A program made the position numbers and the translations under genes. Below are positions 10,301-21,823 of a stretch of 64,000 nt of DNA, piece after piece. Each line of letters starts with the position of its first letter. Within the stretch, counting starts at the first letter, position 1. The notes below the pieces were generated by a model that saw only the letters and a program-made list of their open reading frames with translations, was not told where the DNA came from and did no database searches. The stretch comes from Cavia porcellus (lineage: Eukaryota > Chordata > Mammalia > Rodentia > Caviidae): the NCBI RefSeq assembly GCF_034190915.1, contig NW_026947486.1, positions 102,715,123 to 102,779,122 of the forward strand, read 5' to 3'.

Positions 10301-10884
10301 ACATTTCTTTATTAGGCCCTTTGATCTGCAAAATATGATGGGTTTTAGACATTTTGTGACCTACAGCTGGCAACAGATATTCTAAATATTTTATGACAGA
10401 ATAGCAATATTGTAATTTGTCTAGTGAGGCATTATGCTCTTATAAACGCAAAAAAAAGTAGTAAAGTCAAAGTGTCAGACTTCACTATTTTGAGTTTCTG
10501 GGGCTACTATCAAGCCCCCTATATTTTGAAAAACTATACATTCTTCAGGTCAAAAAAATTTCTCAAAGTGTTCATATAAAAGAGAGTCTCAACAGTCTCA
10601 GAGGATTCTTTGTCATATATACTGTACTCCTTCAAAAGCAAATCAAATGAGATTTAGACATGTCCACTAGAAGACAAATAAGAAGGAAAGAAGTGTAGGG
10701 AGGAAGAGATGGAGAAAGCAAGGTAGGAAAAAAGCCAGGCAGGGCAAAGAGAAATGAGGAGAGACAGGGGAGGAAGCAAAGGGAACAGATAAAGGAGAAA
10801 GAGGTTGCATGAAAGAGAAAGTGTCTTCAATTCTTTCATTTGCCTCTCCTGGCTACCCAAATCATTAATATTTCCCTTAGAATA
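10301..10884. other. No gene; purine-rich tract
   Basis: Nothing recognised except a strongly purine-biased stretch (about 10670-10830). Its complement gives a 148-codon Leu/Ser/Phe-rich minus-strand open frame that I regard as a composition artefact. Confidence 0.5.
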
Positions 10885-11900
10885 CTGTTCATCTTGAGAA
10901 CCAAAATGACTGAGTAGCAAGCAGTGGCAAAATTCAGCCTTGCTGGGAACTGGAATCCAGACACCTGGACAGTAACAACTTGGAGAAAATAAACAAATAA
11001 ATAGATTTTGGGAAATCAGGAGGAAACTGACAGGAAAACTAGAAGCTACAAAGAAAGGGATCAAAATAAGAGAAAACAACAAAGCAGTCTGGAAGGTCAC
11101 CCCAGCTGCTGGGGAGGGGAACCCATCTCCACAGACTCAAGGTAAGCCCCCAGGATTGGGAGCTCCAGAAAGAAACAACAGACTGGGTCAGCAGTGCCAT
11201 CCCCAAGAAGAGGATGTGGCTATTGAAAACTACAAAAAGAGTATGAGGCTTTACTCCACAGGTAACGCCTTACATATGGTATGCAGCATTCTGATAACAA
11301 ATCCAGTTCAGTGTCCACCATATCACTGGAGTGTGCTTAAACAGGCACCATTTTAGAAAGGGATTGAATATTTAAGTTTGATCCATGGAAAAACTACAAA
11401 TTACTTCACTTCGAGATTCCCAGTGTCGCCCTCTCACAATGACTGGGTGAGAGACAACCAAAGGAAACAGTCCTGGACGGGACATGGGCTAGACGCGGAA
11501 CACTTGAGAATTTTAAGCTCAGGCCAGAAAGCACATAGAGCCTTTCTCTGTGATGAGAAGCCAGGCCGTTTCTGTGGCTCTCAGGACCAGCTGGGTCTGA
11601 AAGTGGTGGTAAGAAGTCCAGTGTGGTTTCCTTGAGCCCTCGCCCTGCTGCCTATATCCCGCAGAAATCAAAAGTGTGATTGCTTTGCCATCTAACAACA
11701 TAAGGAAGGACACACCTCAGTGTGGATAGTTGCCATAGCCTGGAGGGGACAGCGGGAGCCTCTGGAATGAGTAGGGAGGCACCTCAATAACCCATAGGCC
11801 AGAAAGCTAAGCAGAAAAACTATGACTTCCTTGATTCCAAAACTGCAAAACATAGAAAAAAATCAATCATTCAAACACACAGAGAAAAAATTTTTTCACT
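10885..11900 (+). mobile_element. L1 5'-UTR-like segment
   Basis: It starts 'gaaccaaaatgactgagtag', resembling the first bases of an L1 5' UTR, and continues as moderately GC-rich noncoding text typical of that region ('gctccagaaagaaacaac', 'ccaaaactgcaaaacataga'). No ORF1 frame survives downstream. Confidence 0.5.
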
Positions 11901-12850
11901 CATATTATTTCTTCTTTTGCCTCCTTTTTTTGACTGTTGGAGAGGAGGATTGAGGGATTTTTCTTTTTCCTTTTTTTCCTCTGCTTTTCTTTTTCTTTCT
12001 ATTTTCCTTTTAATTTCCTTATTTTCCTTTTTTAAAATATTTTCTTCTTCTCCTTCTTGTTTTTTTATGCTACCTTTATCTAATGATTTTTTTTTTTTTT
12101 TCGGAACCCAGGATTGAGACTCACAACCTTGTGCTTATCAGGCAGGCACTTAGGCCACTGAGCTAAATTCCTGGCCCTTGATTTCTCTTTATTTTTAATA
12201 GGATACTTCATGTCACTTTTCTCTCCTCTTTCTCATCTCCCATTGTTTCATTTTTCAAATTTTCTGCTTTCATTTTCCTGCCCCCTAATTCTTCTGTCTT
12301 TCCCAATATAATGATCAAGCTTTACTCTTCTTTGACAGGAAGTTAACTCCTATGATATTACTATTGAACCTTTCTCTCTTGTTACGGAGGTATAGGTGAA
12401 ACCTTTAGTAGATATTTACAATATGTAAATATTTTGATGATCTTAGTGTTTATATTATAATTATAGATATCTCTATTCTTCTATGGCTAAAAGTGGTATA
12501 TTATTGGTTTTTATTCTATGTCGATATCCAGTTTATCTTTGATGTTATTATTGGGGCTGATTAACTTGTTACTGAGAGGGTGTTATAGTTGTTGTTATAA
12601 ATAGGTTTTTTCTGTGTGCCACTATCTGGATTGCCTTTTTTGTCATTAATAATGCTGCAATCTATTTCTGAAAACTGAGTACTGGGCAAATTACACTGCA
12701 TCTTCTTCTCCAATTAATGGAGGTGGTTTGAACTTGGGATAGAGGCAAAGGCCGATAGCCAGCCATGGCCAGAGTGCATCAAGGAGAAGCAGGCACTAAG
12801 TAGCTCTCCATACTAGTAACAAAGATATTCCTCTATAGGTGGCTACAAAG

Positions 12851-12851
<1 letters not shown>
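11901..12851. other. Pyrimidine-rich DNA, no gene
   Basis: About 11900-12330 is strongly C/T-biased with an antisense ID SINE inside it. The remainder is AT-rich and unassigned. The 66-codon Phe-rich frame at 11917-12117 reflects base composition. Confidence 0.45.
12087..12178 (-). mobile_element. ID-type SINE, antisense
   Basis: A poly-T tract then 'cggaacccaggattgagac' through 'gccactgagctaaattcctgg'. Several substitutions mark it as not recent. Confidence 0.85.

Positions 12852-12891
<40 letters not shown>
12852..12891. repeat. (CA)n microsatellite
   Basis: About 20 uninterrupted CA units. Confidence 0.97.
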
Positions 12892-12892
<1 letters not shown>

Positions 12893-12907
12893 AACATGAG
12901 AAGACAG

Positions 12908-13397
12908 GTGTATCAGGGAATGCTCACTAGAGAAACAGATTTCATGCAAGAAAAATATATATAAATATATAAGTATTCACAGAGTAGGCTAATAATGGTT
13001 GCCTGCAGAGTCAGGTGTAGGAGAGCACAAAAGGACTATCTGTGCACTAAACATCTGAAGAATTCGGTCAAAGGTTAAAGGCCTGCAGTGCACTGTAACA
13101 TCTTGTGCAAGTCTGTATCAACAGGCCAAAGACTGTGCTAGAGGCTGAAGGGTTTGCGCTGGAAGCCAGGAGATGACATTCAAGGTGAAGGTGAAGACCG
13201 CAGCTCCTCCACAGAAACAGAAGCCAGCCTTCCTTCTGCATTTCCTTTTTATTCCACTCAGGCTACAAGCCTAGGACTTGGTGCCACTCACACCCAAGAT
13301 AGATCTTTTGCCTTCAGTAAATCCCTTCAGCAGCCACACCCAGAACTATGCTGATCCAATTTAGCTGGCATTTCTTAGTCAAATTGACACAGTTAAC
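12908..13397 (-). mobile_element. LTR of MaLR-like type, antisense (copy 1 of 2)
   Basis: It shares ordered phrases with 49741-50362: 'ctcactagagaaacaga', 'agccaggagatgac', 'cacagaaacagaagc', 'ctgatccaatt' and 'gtcaaattgacac'. On the minus strand it starts near 'tgtgtcaatttgac' and ends '..tttctctagtgagc', like MLT1-type LTRs. No internal retroviral sequence is attached, so it is a solo LTR or fragment. Confidence 0.6.
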
Positions 13398-13812
13398 TTT
13401 CACAAGTCAAAAACAAACGCATTCAAAAACCTCGAACTCCCATAAAGCTGAACCATTAGTCACTGAGGGAAAGAAATCAAAGGCTGAATTATGTGAAAAG
13501 TTAACATAGGATTTAAAAAATACAGATTAATAACTGGAGAGCTCAAACAAGATATAAGTAAACAGATGATAAGGTAATTAAAAAATCATAGGACTCACAG
13601 AAGACACTAATAAAAAGCTTGCTGAGCTAACCAAATGTACAAAACATGAATAATGAGAGTTAAGAGTCCATTAAAAGGATACAAATCAAAACAGGAGATT
13701 AAAATTCTGTTGAAAATATGGGCAACAAAAGTGACCAGTATGAGGACAGTGTAAGAATATAAGGTTTCTGCCAGAGACTACTTATTAAATGATACCTTAA
13801 AAATAAGAAAAC
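13398..13812 (+). mobile_element. Possible L1 ORF1 fragment
   Basis: A-rich sense-strand text with phrases like 'ggactcacagaagacac' and 'aagcttgctgagct' resembles decayed L1 ORF1. No frame survives. Low confidence. Confidence 0.3.
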
Positions 13813-13900
13813 AGCTGGGGATTTAGCTCAGTGGCATAAGCACCTGCCTGGGAAGCGCAAGGTCATGAGTTTGATTCCCAGTACCAAAAAAAAAAAAGAA
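13813..13900 (+). mobile_element. ID-type SINE
   Basis: Complete 'agctggggatttagctcag' to 'cccagtaccaaaa' unit, sense, with a B1 fragment abutting its tail. Confidence 0.92.
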
Positions 13901-13902
13901 AA

Positions 13903-13992
13903 CTAAGCAGGCATGGTGGTGCACACCTACAATCCCAGTTTTCTGGAGGCAGAGACAAGAGGATTGTTGCCAAACTCAAGGGCAATTTGAAA
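13903..13992 (+). mobile_element. B1-type SINE, 5' part
   Basis: Only the left half is present ('gcaggcatggtggtgcacac' to 'ccaaactcaagggcaatttg'). The sequence then passes into L1 3' UTR. Confidence 0.75.
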
Positions 13993-13994
13993 TG

Positions 13995-14684
13995 CATGCT
14001 TTTTTTCAAATCCATTTTATTTCAAAGAGAAAAAAGAAAAAAGGAAAAGAAATTTCAAAGCATGTCAACTAGGAGGCATTGTTATCTCCATTGTGCATTG
14101 TTATCTCCAAATCATTCACTGCAAGCACAAGACATGTTTATTCAATTGTCTGAACAATACCAGCATAAATCTTTCTCTTCAGTGAACTCAGAGAAATCAT
14201 CAGTTAAACTATCTTAACTATGTTTCTATACATATACATACATACACATATACATATGTTGTTTTAGCTTCTCACACTAGTGAGACAATATGATGTTAAC
14301 GTGTCTTATTTATTTCACTTATGAGTATGGTCTGAAGTCCCATCCATTTACCTATAAAAGTTTTAGTTTATCTATCAGTGTGATTTCCACAGTGGTTGTA
14401 TCAGTCTACACTCCCATCAACAGCAGGGAAGGTTCCTTTTTCCCCAAAACCCCATCGGTATTTATTATTGGTTGATTTTTTTATTAAGTCATTCTTTCAC
14501 GGATAAGATGGAATCTCAGTATTGTTTTAATTTGTATGTCTCGAATGATCAGTAATGTTGAATTTTTAAAAATGTATTTATTTGCCATTTGTTCTTCTCT
14601 ATCTGAGATGTGTCTATTCATCTCAGAAGCCCATTTTTGGGTTAGGTCTTTAAATTTGAAGGGTCTAATTTTTTTTGGAGTTCT
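13995..14684 (-). mobile_element. Older L1, 3' part (antisense), split by a younger L1
   Basis: 13995-14225 is a 3' UTR shared with the L1 at 51471-52412; their chance ORFs even align ('CIQLSKEYPHKPFSSMNSEK' there, 'MFIQLSEQYQHKSFSSVNSE' here). 14285-14684 is antisense ORF2 carboxy-terminus, with a deletion near 14365. The element stops at the 15-bp target duplication of the 14685-22508 L1 and resumes at 22509. Joined text across the gap reads as continuous antisense L1. Confidence 0.8.
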
Positions 14685-16103
14685 CTTTTTTTTTTATTTA
14701 AAGGGAAAAAAAACCAAAACAGTATAAGGGTACAAGTAATACAGAATTACAAAGAAAAAAATGGTAAGAAATCACTAGTTAATAGATTACATATCGTCAT
14801 CTTAGAAATAGTTGTTCAAGTTACAGGATTAAACCATACAAGGTGGACATTCAAACAGTGAGACTGCAAACAGTTGTGTTCAATGATCCAACAAAAACTC
14901 AGTAATATGGTCTCCATATCTTAACACACCTAAAGACACTTGCAGTTGTATCCTTTAGAGCACTTTTTTTCCTCTCTTTTTTACAACAAAATTTACACAT
15001 TTTGGGTTTTATTACTCCCATACTTCTTATTACTTTTTTGGGAAGAGAATAAAATCAAATATGACAAAACAAAGCAGTCAGTCAAAATAAAGGATAGACA
15101 TAGCACATGATGTAAAAACAGAATACAAGGTTATCAACTATGGTTACCATAATGCCTCTTGCATCCTTAAAAAGAATTGCCTATATCATTAGGTATAATA
15201 AAATTGAGCAAAACAGTACAGAACAAGACCAATAAAACCTAAATGTTGGAAACATTACAGGACTTCAAAAGAAGATAATAGTCAAACCAGAATGGGCATC
15301 ATAGTGAATCTTATTGCCTTCAAAGTAGTTCCCTATACCCTCAAACTTGATACTATCAAACAGAATGGAACAGAGTATAATCAGTCAAAACAAGATAGTG
15401 GGAGTAATACAGGGCTTCAAATCAAGTTAATAGGAAATCAAAAAAGTTACTATAATATATCCCGCTTTTTAAAATTTTCTCCCTTAATTAAAAAAAAATA
15501 ATAATAATAAATAATTTTTTTTATAAAAAAGGGGGAGATTGAGATAAAAGAAAACATAACAACATAACAACACAGGTCAAAGCATGACAATTTCAGCAAC
15601 CTAGTGCTTCAACACAAGATAACCCGACTTAATAGTAGTTACCATAGTGTCTCTTTCCTTGAAATATTCGAATATAACTTCGTATACTATAGCATCAAAC
15701 ATATCAAGACAGTGTGAAACCATTCAAGAGGATGAAAGTGTTACAGGGTATTTAGAACTAGCTAACGGAAAACGAACAATGGTTTCTATATTATCTCTTT
15801 GCCTATAAAAATTTTTGTTTATACTATCACATATAATAAAATCCAGTAAGATACAACATGATGAAACCAGTGGAGACAGAAGAGTAACAGTTTGGTGGGA
15901 CTTAAATACAAGATACTAAATCAGCACTAGCTATTATGATGTTTTGTTTTCTTCAAAATAGTTGTTCATATCATCACAGGCAATAATACCAAACATCCCA
16001 GAATAAAGCCATTCCAATTAATGAGTGAAAACTTTACAAGGATTCAAAGCCACATAATGGGGAATCATGATTACCACATACTTTTATATATTTGAATCAT
16101 TTC
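14685..16103 (-). repeat. L1 3' UTR built of degenerate tandem units (about 145 bp)
   Basis: The 3' UTR is about 1.4 kb. Much of it is a head-to-tail series of diverged units, whose starts (plus-strand coordinates) I place near 15026, 15166, 15318, 15464, 15658, 15803, 15951 and 16081, spaced mostly 140-152 bp. Shared landmarks are a 'cttcaaaatagtt'-like start, an 'atcatcaaacataataaaa'-like stretch, a 'ttacagggcttcaaa'-like stretch and a 'taccatagtgtctctt'-like end. The last units before the poly-A (near 14800) keep 'cttagaaatagttgttcaa'. The same unit order is kept in the truncated copy at 18088-18856. Unit boundaries are by eye. Confidence 0.65.
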
Positions 16104-18087
16104 TTACAATAGGGAAAGTATTCGGTATTCATGCATGTGAGTTTGATTTATTTCACTTATGAGTATAGTCTCAAGCTGTGTCCATTTATTTATAAATATC
16201 TCAATGTGATCCTTCTTTATAGCTGAGTAGTACTCCATTGTATAAAAATACCACAACTTTATCTATTCCTCAGTTGATGGACACTTGGGTTGTTTCCAAG
16301 ATCTGGTGATCACGAATTGTGCTGCTAAAAACATAGGTGCACATATATCACTGTGGTATGATGCTTTCAGTTCTTCTGGGAATATGCCTAGAAGTGGAAT
16401 AGCTGGAACAAATGGGACCTCCAGTCCCAGCTTTTTGAGAAATCTCCAGACTGACCTCCACAATGGTTGCACCAGTCTACACTCCCACCAACAGTGCCAG
16501 AGAATTCCTTTTTCCCCATAGCCTCTCGAGCATTTGTTGTTGATGGTTTTCTTGATCCTGGCCATTCTTTCAGGAGTGAGATGGAATCTCAGTGTGGTTT
16601 TAATTTGCATTTCTCTAATGTCTAATGATGATGAACATTTTTTTCATGTATTTATTTGCCATTTGTATTTCTTCATCTGAGAAGTGTGTATTCATCTCAG
16701 ATGCCCATTTTTGGATTGGATCTTTATATTTTGGGGGTCTGATTTTTGTAAATTATGTTTTCTTTGTCTAAGGGAGAGTTCACTAAGATTTTTTTCCCAG
16801 TTTGTGGGTTTTTCTTTTCACTATGCTGGAGATTTCTTTTGACATGCAGAAACTTTTTAATAATAGGTGGTCCCAGTTATTGATTCTGGGAAGTATTTCC
16901 CATGCGGTTTGAGTCCTGTTCATGAATTCTCTACCTACCCCTATGTCTTCAAGGTTTCTACCCAATTTGTCTCCCAATAGATTTAGTGTTTCTATTTTAA
17001 TATTCAGATCTTTGATCTATTTAGATTATAATTTAGTTCATGGTGATAGACATGGGTCTAGTTTTAGTTTTTGGCATATGGAGAGCCAGTTTTTCCAACA
17101 CCATTTATTAAAGAGACTGTCGTTCTTCCAGTGAACATGTTTGGCCCCTTTATCAAAGATAAGGTGGTTGAGTGTGTTTGTAGTTGTGGTTGTTATCTTC
17201 TAATCTATTCTATTGATCTTTGGCTCTGTTTTGATTCCAGTACAATGTTGAATTTACAATGGTTGCTTTGTAGTGTAACTTCAAGTCAGGGATTGTGATG
17301 CCTCCTGCCTTGCCTTTGTTGCTTACAACTGTCTTTGCTATTCTAGGTCTCTTCTGGTTACAGATAAGTTTTAGCAATGATTTCTCTAAATCTATGAGGT
17401 ATGTTGATGGTATTTTTATTGGGATTGTACTGAATCTGTGTAGCAGTTTTGGGAGAAAGGCCATTTTCACAGTAATTATTCTTCCTATCCGTGAGCAAGG
17501 GATGTCTTTCCATTTTCTGAGATCATCTTCAATTTCTTTTTTCAGGGTATTATAATTTTCTTTATATAAATCTTGCACTTCTTTTGTGAGAATAATTCCT
17601 AAATATTTCATTTTTTGGTTGCTAGTGTGAAGGGTGTGGCTTCTTTTATTTCTCTCTCTGTGATTTTGTTGTTAGTATATAGGAATATTATTGATTTTTG
17701 AGTATTGATTTTGTATCCAGCTACATTATTGAATTTATTTATTATATCTAAGAGTCTTTCAATGGAGTTTAGGGGGTCTTCTATGTAGAGAATCATGTCA
17801 TCTGCAAACAATGATAATTTAACTTTTTCTTTTCCTGTCGTTACCATTTTTATTTCTCTCTCTTATCTAATTGCACTGGCTAGTATTTCCAGTCCTATAT
17901 TAAATAAGAGTGGTGATAAAGGACATCCTTATCTTGAGCCTGATTTTAAAGTAAAGGCCTTCAATTTTTGGCCATTTAGTATGACACTGTCTATTGGTTT
18001 GTCATAGATGGCCTTTATTATTTTGAGGTAAAGACCATCTATTCCAATATTTTGTATGGTTCTAATAATGAATGAATGTTGGACCTT

Positions 18088-18856
18088 TTTTTTTTTTAAT
18101 TTAAGAGGAAAAAGAGAAAAACACAAAACAAACCAAAGCGGCGTAAGGGTACACGCAATACAGAACTACAAAACAAAACAAAACAAAACAAAACAAAACA
18201 AAAAAACATAACAGTAAGAAATTACCTGCTAGTAGATTACACACTATTTTCTTGAAAATAATTCCTCAAATCACAGTATCAAAGAACACAAGGTGGACAT
18301 TCAAACAGGGAGACTGCAAACAGCTGTGTTCAATGTTCCAAAAACATTGATAAAGTCAGCTATTTAACACCCCCAAACACACTTGCTGTTATATCCGTTA
18401 GAGCTCTTTTTCTTTTTTTTTTTTCCCCTCTCTTTTTTACAACAAAATTTACACATCTTGGATTTTATTACTCCTTAGTGCTTATTACTTTCTTTGGGGG
18501 GGGGGGGAAGAATACAGTCAAATATGGCAAAACAAAGCTGTCAGTCAATACCAAGGATAGACATAGCACATGGTGTAGAACAGAGTACAAGTTTATCAAC
18601 AATGGTTATCAACGTTGTCCCTTGTTTCCTTAAAAAGAATTGTCTATCTTATTAGATATTATAAAGTTGGACAAAACAGTAGAGAACAAGACCAATAAAA
18701 CTTAGGCATTGTAAACATTACAGGACTTCCAAAGAAGACAATAGTCAAACCAGAATGGGTATCTTAGTGAATCTTATTGTCTTCAAAGTAGTTGCCTATG
18801 TCTTCAAACTTGATACTATCATATAGAATGGAAGAGAGTCTAATCAGTCAAAACAA
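18088..18856 (-). mobile_element. 5'-truncated L1 (3' UTR only) inside L1 ORF2
   Basis: Perfect 14-bp target duplication 'gaatgttggacctt' at 18074-18087 and 18857-18870, with the poly-T (antisense poly-A) next to the left copy. The 769-bp insert is the same 3' UTR family as 14685-16103: 'aagggtacacgcaatacag', 'ggtggacattcaaacag' and 'caaccagaatggg'-type landmarks are in the same order. It therefore inserted after its host and from the same lineage. It contains an (AAAAC)n tract and a 12-bp G run. Confidence 0.93.
18171..18205. repeat. (AAAAC)n microsatellite
   Basis: About seven AAAAC units in the nested L1 3' UTR. The corresponding position in 14685-14760 has only a short A-rich stretch. 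Confidence 0.9.
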
Positions 18857-19111
18857 GAATGTTGGACCTTATCAAAAGCTTTTTCTGCATCTATAGAAAT
18901 GATCATGTGATTCTTACTTTTTTGGCTTTAATGATATGGTGGCTTACATTTATTGATTTACGTATGTTGAACCATCCCTGCATGCCTAGGATGAATCCCA
19001 CTTGGTCATGGTGTATAATCTTCATGATGATTTGCTGCATCCTATTTGCCAATATTTTATTGAGGATTTTGCATCTGTGTTCATTAGGGAGATTGGTCTA
19101 TAGTCCTCTTT

Positions 19112-19219
19112 CTTTTTTTTTTTTTTTTCTTTTTCGTTTTTATCGGTACCGGGGATCGAACTCACGACTGCCTGCTTGCAAGGCAGGCGCTTATGCCGCT
19201 GAGCTAAATCCCCAGCCCC
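19112..19219 (-). mobile_element. ID-type SINE, antisense, young
   Basis: Perfect 14-bp duplication 'ctatagtcctcttt' at 19098-19111 and 19220-19233. It carries the extended 3' form seen in several copies here: 'accgataaaaacgaaaaag' on the sense strand between the B box and the A tail. Confidence 0.95.
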
Positions 19220-20841
19220 CTATAGTCCTCTTTTTTAGTGGGGTCTTTCTCAGGTTTTGGTACTAGAGTAATATTTGCTTCCAGGAATGACTTAGGAAGG
19301 ATTGCTTCCCTTCCAATTTCATTGAAGAGTTTGAGGAGTGTTGGCATTAGGTTTTCTTTGTATTTCTTTTAGAATTCTGCAATGAATCCGTCTGGGCCTG
19401 GGCTCTCCTTTGTAGGTAAGGACTTAATTACATTTTCAATTTCATTAATAGAAATTTGGTTATTCAGCAGTTTTACATCCTCTTGACCTAGCTTTGGTAC
19501 TTCATATGTTTTTAGGAATCTGTCTATTTCTTCTGTGTTATCAAACCTTTGAGAGTAGAGCTTTTCGAAATAGGTGTTGATGATCTTCTGTATTTCTATT
19601 GAGTCTGTAGTGATTTCACCTTTTTCATTTCTTATTGCATGAATTTGAGCTTTTTCTTTCCTTTTTTAAATAAGGTTGGCTAGGAGCTTATCAATTTTAT
19701 TTATTCTTTCAAAGAACCAACTCTTTGATTCGTTGATTCTTTGGATTGTTTTCTTAGTCTCTATTGCATTGATTTCTACTCTGATTTTTATAATTTCCTC
19801 TCTTCTTTTGGCTTTGGGCTTGACTTGCTCTTCTTTTTCTAGCTGTTTGAGTTGTAACATTAGGTTATATATTTCTTTTCATTCTGTTTTCCTGATGTGG
19901 GAACTCAGTGCAATAAATTTTCCTCTGAGGACAGCTTTCATTGCATCCCACAGGTTCCAGTAAGTTATATTTGTATTTTCATTTTCTTGTAGGTATTGTT
20001 TAATTTCTTCTTTAATTTCCTCTGTGACCCTCTGATTACTCATGAGTGTGTTATTCATTTTCCATGTGTTTGTGGGATTTTTGCAGTATCTTTTATCATT
20101 AATTTCTAATTTCAAAGCGTTATGATCCGATAACATGCAAGGGATAATTTCAACTCTTTTGCATTTATTTAAATATGTTCTGTGAGCTGTCTATGTTTTA
20201 GAGAATGACCCATGTGCTGCTGAGAAGAATGTGTATTCTGATGTTGTTGGATGGAACACTCTGTATATATCTATCAAGTCCATTTGTTCACATGTGTGAT
20301 TCAGTTCTGTTATTTCTTTGCTTATTTTCTGTGTGGTTGATCTGTCCCTTGGTATCAATGGTGTGCTAAGGTCTCCTGTTACAGTTGTGTTAGTGATAAT
20401 TTGATTTTTCATTTCTGTTAATACCTCTTTATATAACTGGGTGCTCTGGAATTTGATGCATATATATTTAAGATAGTTATCTCTTCCTCTTGAAGTTTTC
20501 CCCTAACGAGTGTGTAGTGACCTTCTTTGTCTCTTCTGATCATTATTGGTTTAAAGTTCATATGGTCTGCAAACAGAATGGCTACTCCTGCTTTTTTTTG
20601 TTCCTTTGCATGAAGTGTTGTTTTCCATCCTTTGACTTTCAGTCTGTGAGTATCCTTCTGGGTTAGACAGGTTTCTTGCAGACAGCATATGGTTGGATTT
20701 TGTTTCTTGATCCCCTCTGCCAGTCTGTTTCTTTTAATTGGTGCACTGAGACCATTTACATTAATGGTTATAACTGTTATATGTTGGTTTATTGTTGACA
20801 TGTTATCTTTCTGCTGTTGTATCTTTATCTTTCTGTTCTGT

Positions 20842-21823
20842 TTAATTATCTGCTTTGCTTAGTGGTTTTTTCCTAAGTGTATCTAAACTGTCTTTCAATA
20901 TCTTTTGCAGTGTTGGTTTGGTGATCATGAAGTTCTTCAGCTGTTCTTTGTCATGGGAGTATCTTATTTCACCATCAATTTTGAAGGGTACTTTTTCAGG
21001 GTACATCAGTCTAGGTTGGAAATAATTTTCCTTTTGAATCTGGAATACTTCACTCCATGCTCTTCTTGACTTTATTGTTTGTGCTGAGAAGTCTGCTGTG
21101 ATTCTGATAGGTTTTCCTTTATAAGTGATCTGTCTTTTCTCTCTGACAGCTTTTAATAATCTATTCTTGTGTTGGATTTCTGGGATGGTGATTATTATAT
21201 GTCTGGGTGTAGTTTTATTTTGACTATGACTATTTGGAGTTCTATATGCTTCACTGATCTTGATGTTGGTTTCCGATCTCATGTTTGGGAAATTTTCAGC
21301 TATTACTTCTCTAAATATCCTCTTGACGTCCTATATGTCATCCCCTTCTTTTTCATTAATCCCTATCAATCTTATGTTGTTTTTCTTTGCGTCATCTTGC
21401 AGTTGTTGAATTGGTATTTCCTGATTCTTTGTTATTTTTAAAAGATCTTTCCTGTTCACTAGCTGCAATCTTGTCTTCAAGGTCTAAAATTCTATCTTCA
21501 CTTTCATTGAGGCAGTGTTTACAGCTTTTAGTGGAATTTTTGATTTCCTGTATATCACTGTGCATCTGCTTTATGTATTCTGTTTGTTTCTTATATTGCT
21601 CATCTAGGGATTCTATCTTTTTGTTTAGTTCCTCCAATTTTTTAACTGGGTCTTCTTTAGATATATTCAGCATCTCCTTCATTTCTTTTATCATTTCTTC
21701 TTTTACCTGGGAGATTATTTCTAGTTTGAATTCCTTTAAAGCTTCCCGGAGTTGCTTGTTTATTTCAGTTGCTATTATGTCTGATATTTGAGGTGTATGG
21801 CATATATTTTCTTTTATATACAT
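20842..21823 (-). pseudogene. L1 ORF1 (RNA-binding chaperone), disrupted
   Basis: The minus-strand ATG at 21823 opens a 143-codon frame rich in Lys/Glu/Ile with heptad spacing, the ORF1p coiled coil (for example 'KEEMIKEMKEMLNISKEDP'). The frame stops near 21392. The carboxy-terminal RNA-binding part resumes at 21282-20842 and includes 'FSAQTIKSRRAWSEVF', matching the conserved ORF1p C-terminal domain. The gap of about 110 bp between the two frames carries the RRM start out of frame. The 40-bp spacing to ORF2 is normal for L1. Confidence 0.88.

Larger units (their letters stand above)
16104..20801 (-). pseudogene. L1 ORF2 (endonuclease/reverse transcriptase), disrupted
   Basis: Minus-strand start at 20801 gives 'MSTINQHITVITINVNGLSA', the start of the apurinic-endonuclease domain, followed by the catalytic-site region containing 'CCLQETCLTQKDTH' (about 20670). 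The RT core keeps the F-A-D-D box (codons at 17797-17808). The carboxy-terminal zinc-knuckle region with Cys/His residues lies at about 16400-16520. The natural stop is at 16104-16106. Damage includes a Trp-to-stop change after 'KCPSTEE' (16263), several frameshifts (the frame survives only in blocks of 60-135 codons), a 769-bp L1 insertion and an ID SINE. The protein would nick DNA and copy L1 RNA at the target; this copy cannot make it. Confidence 0.92.

Noticed and set aside
10654..11100. 148-codon hydrophobic minus-strand frame
   Set aside because: Antisense to a purine-rich stretch and the start of an L1 5' UTR; no motif.
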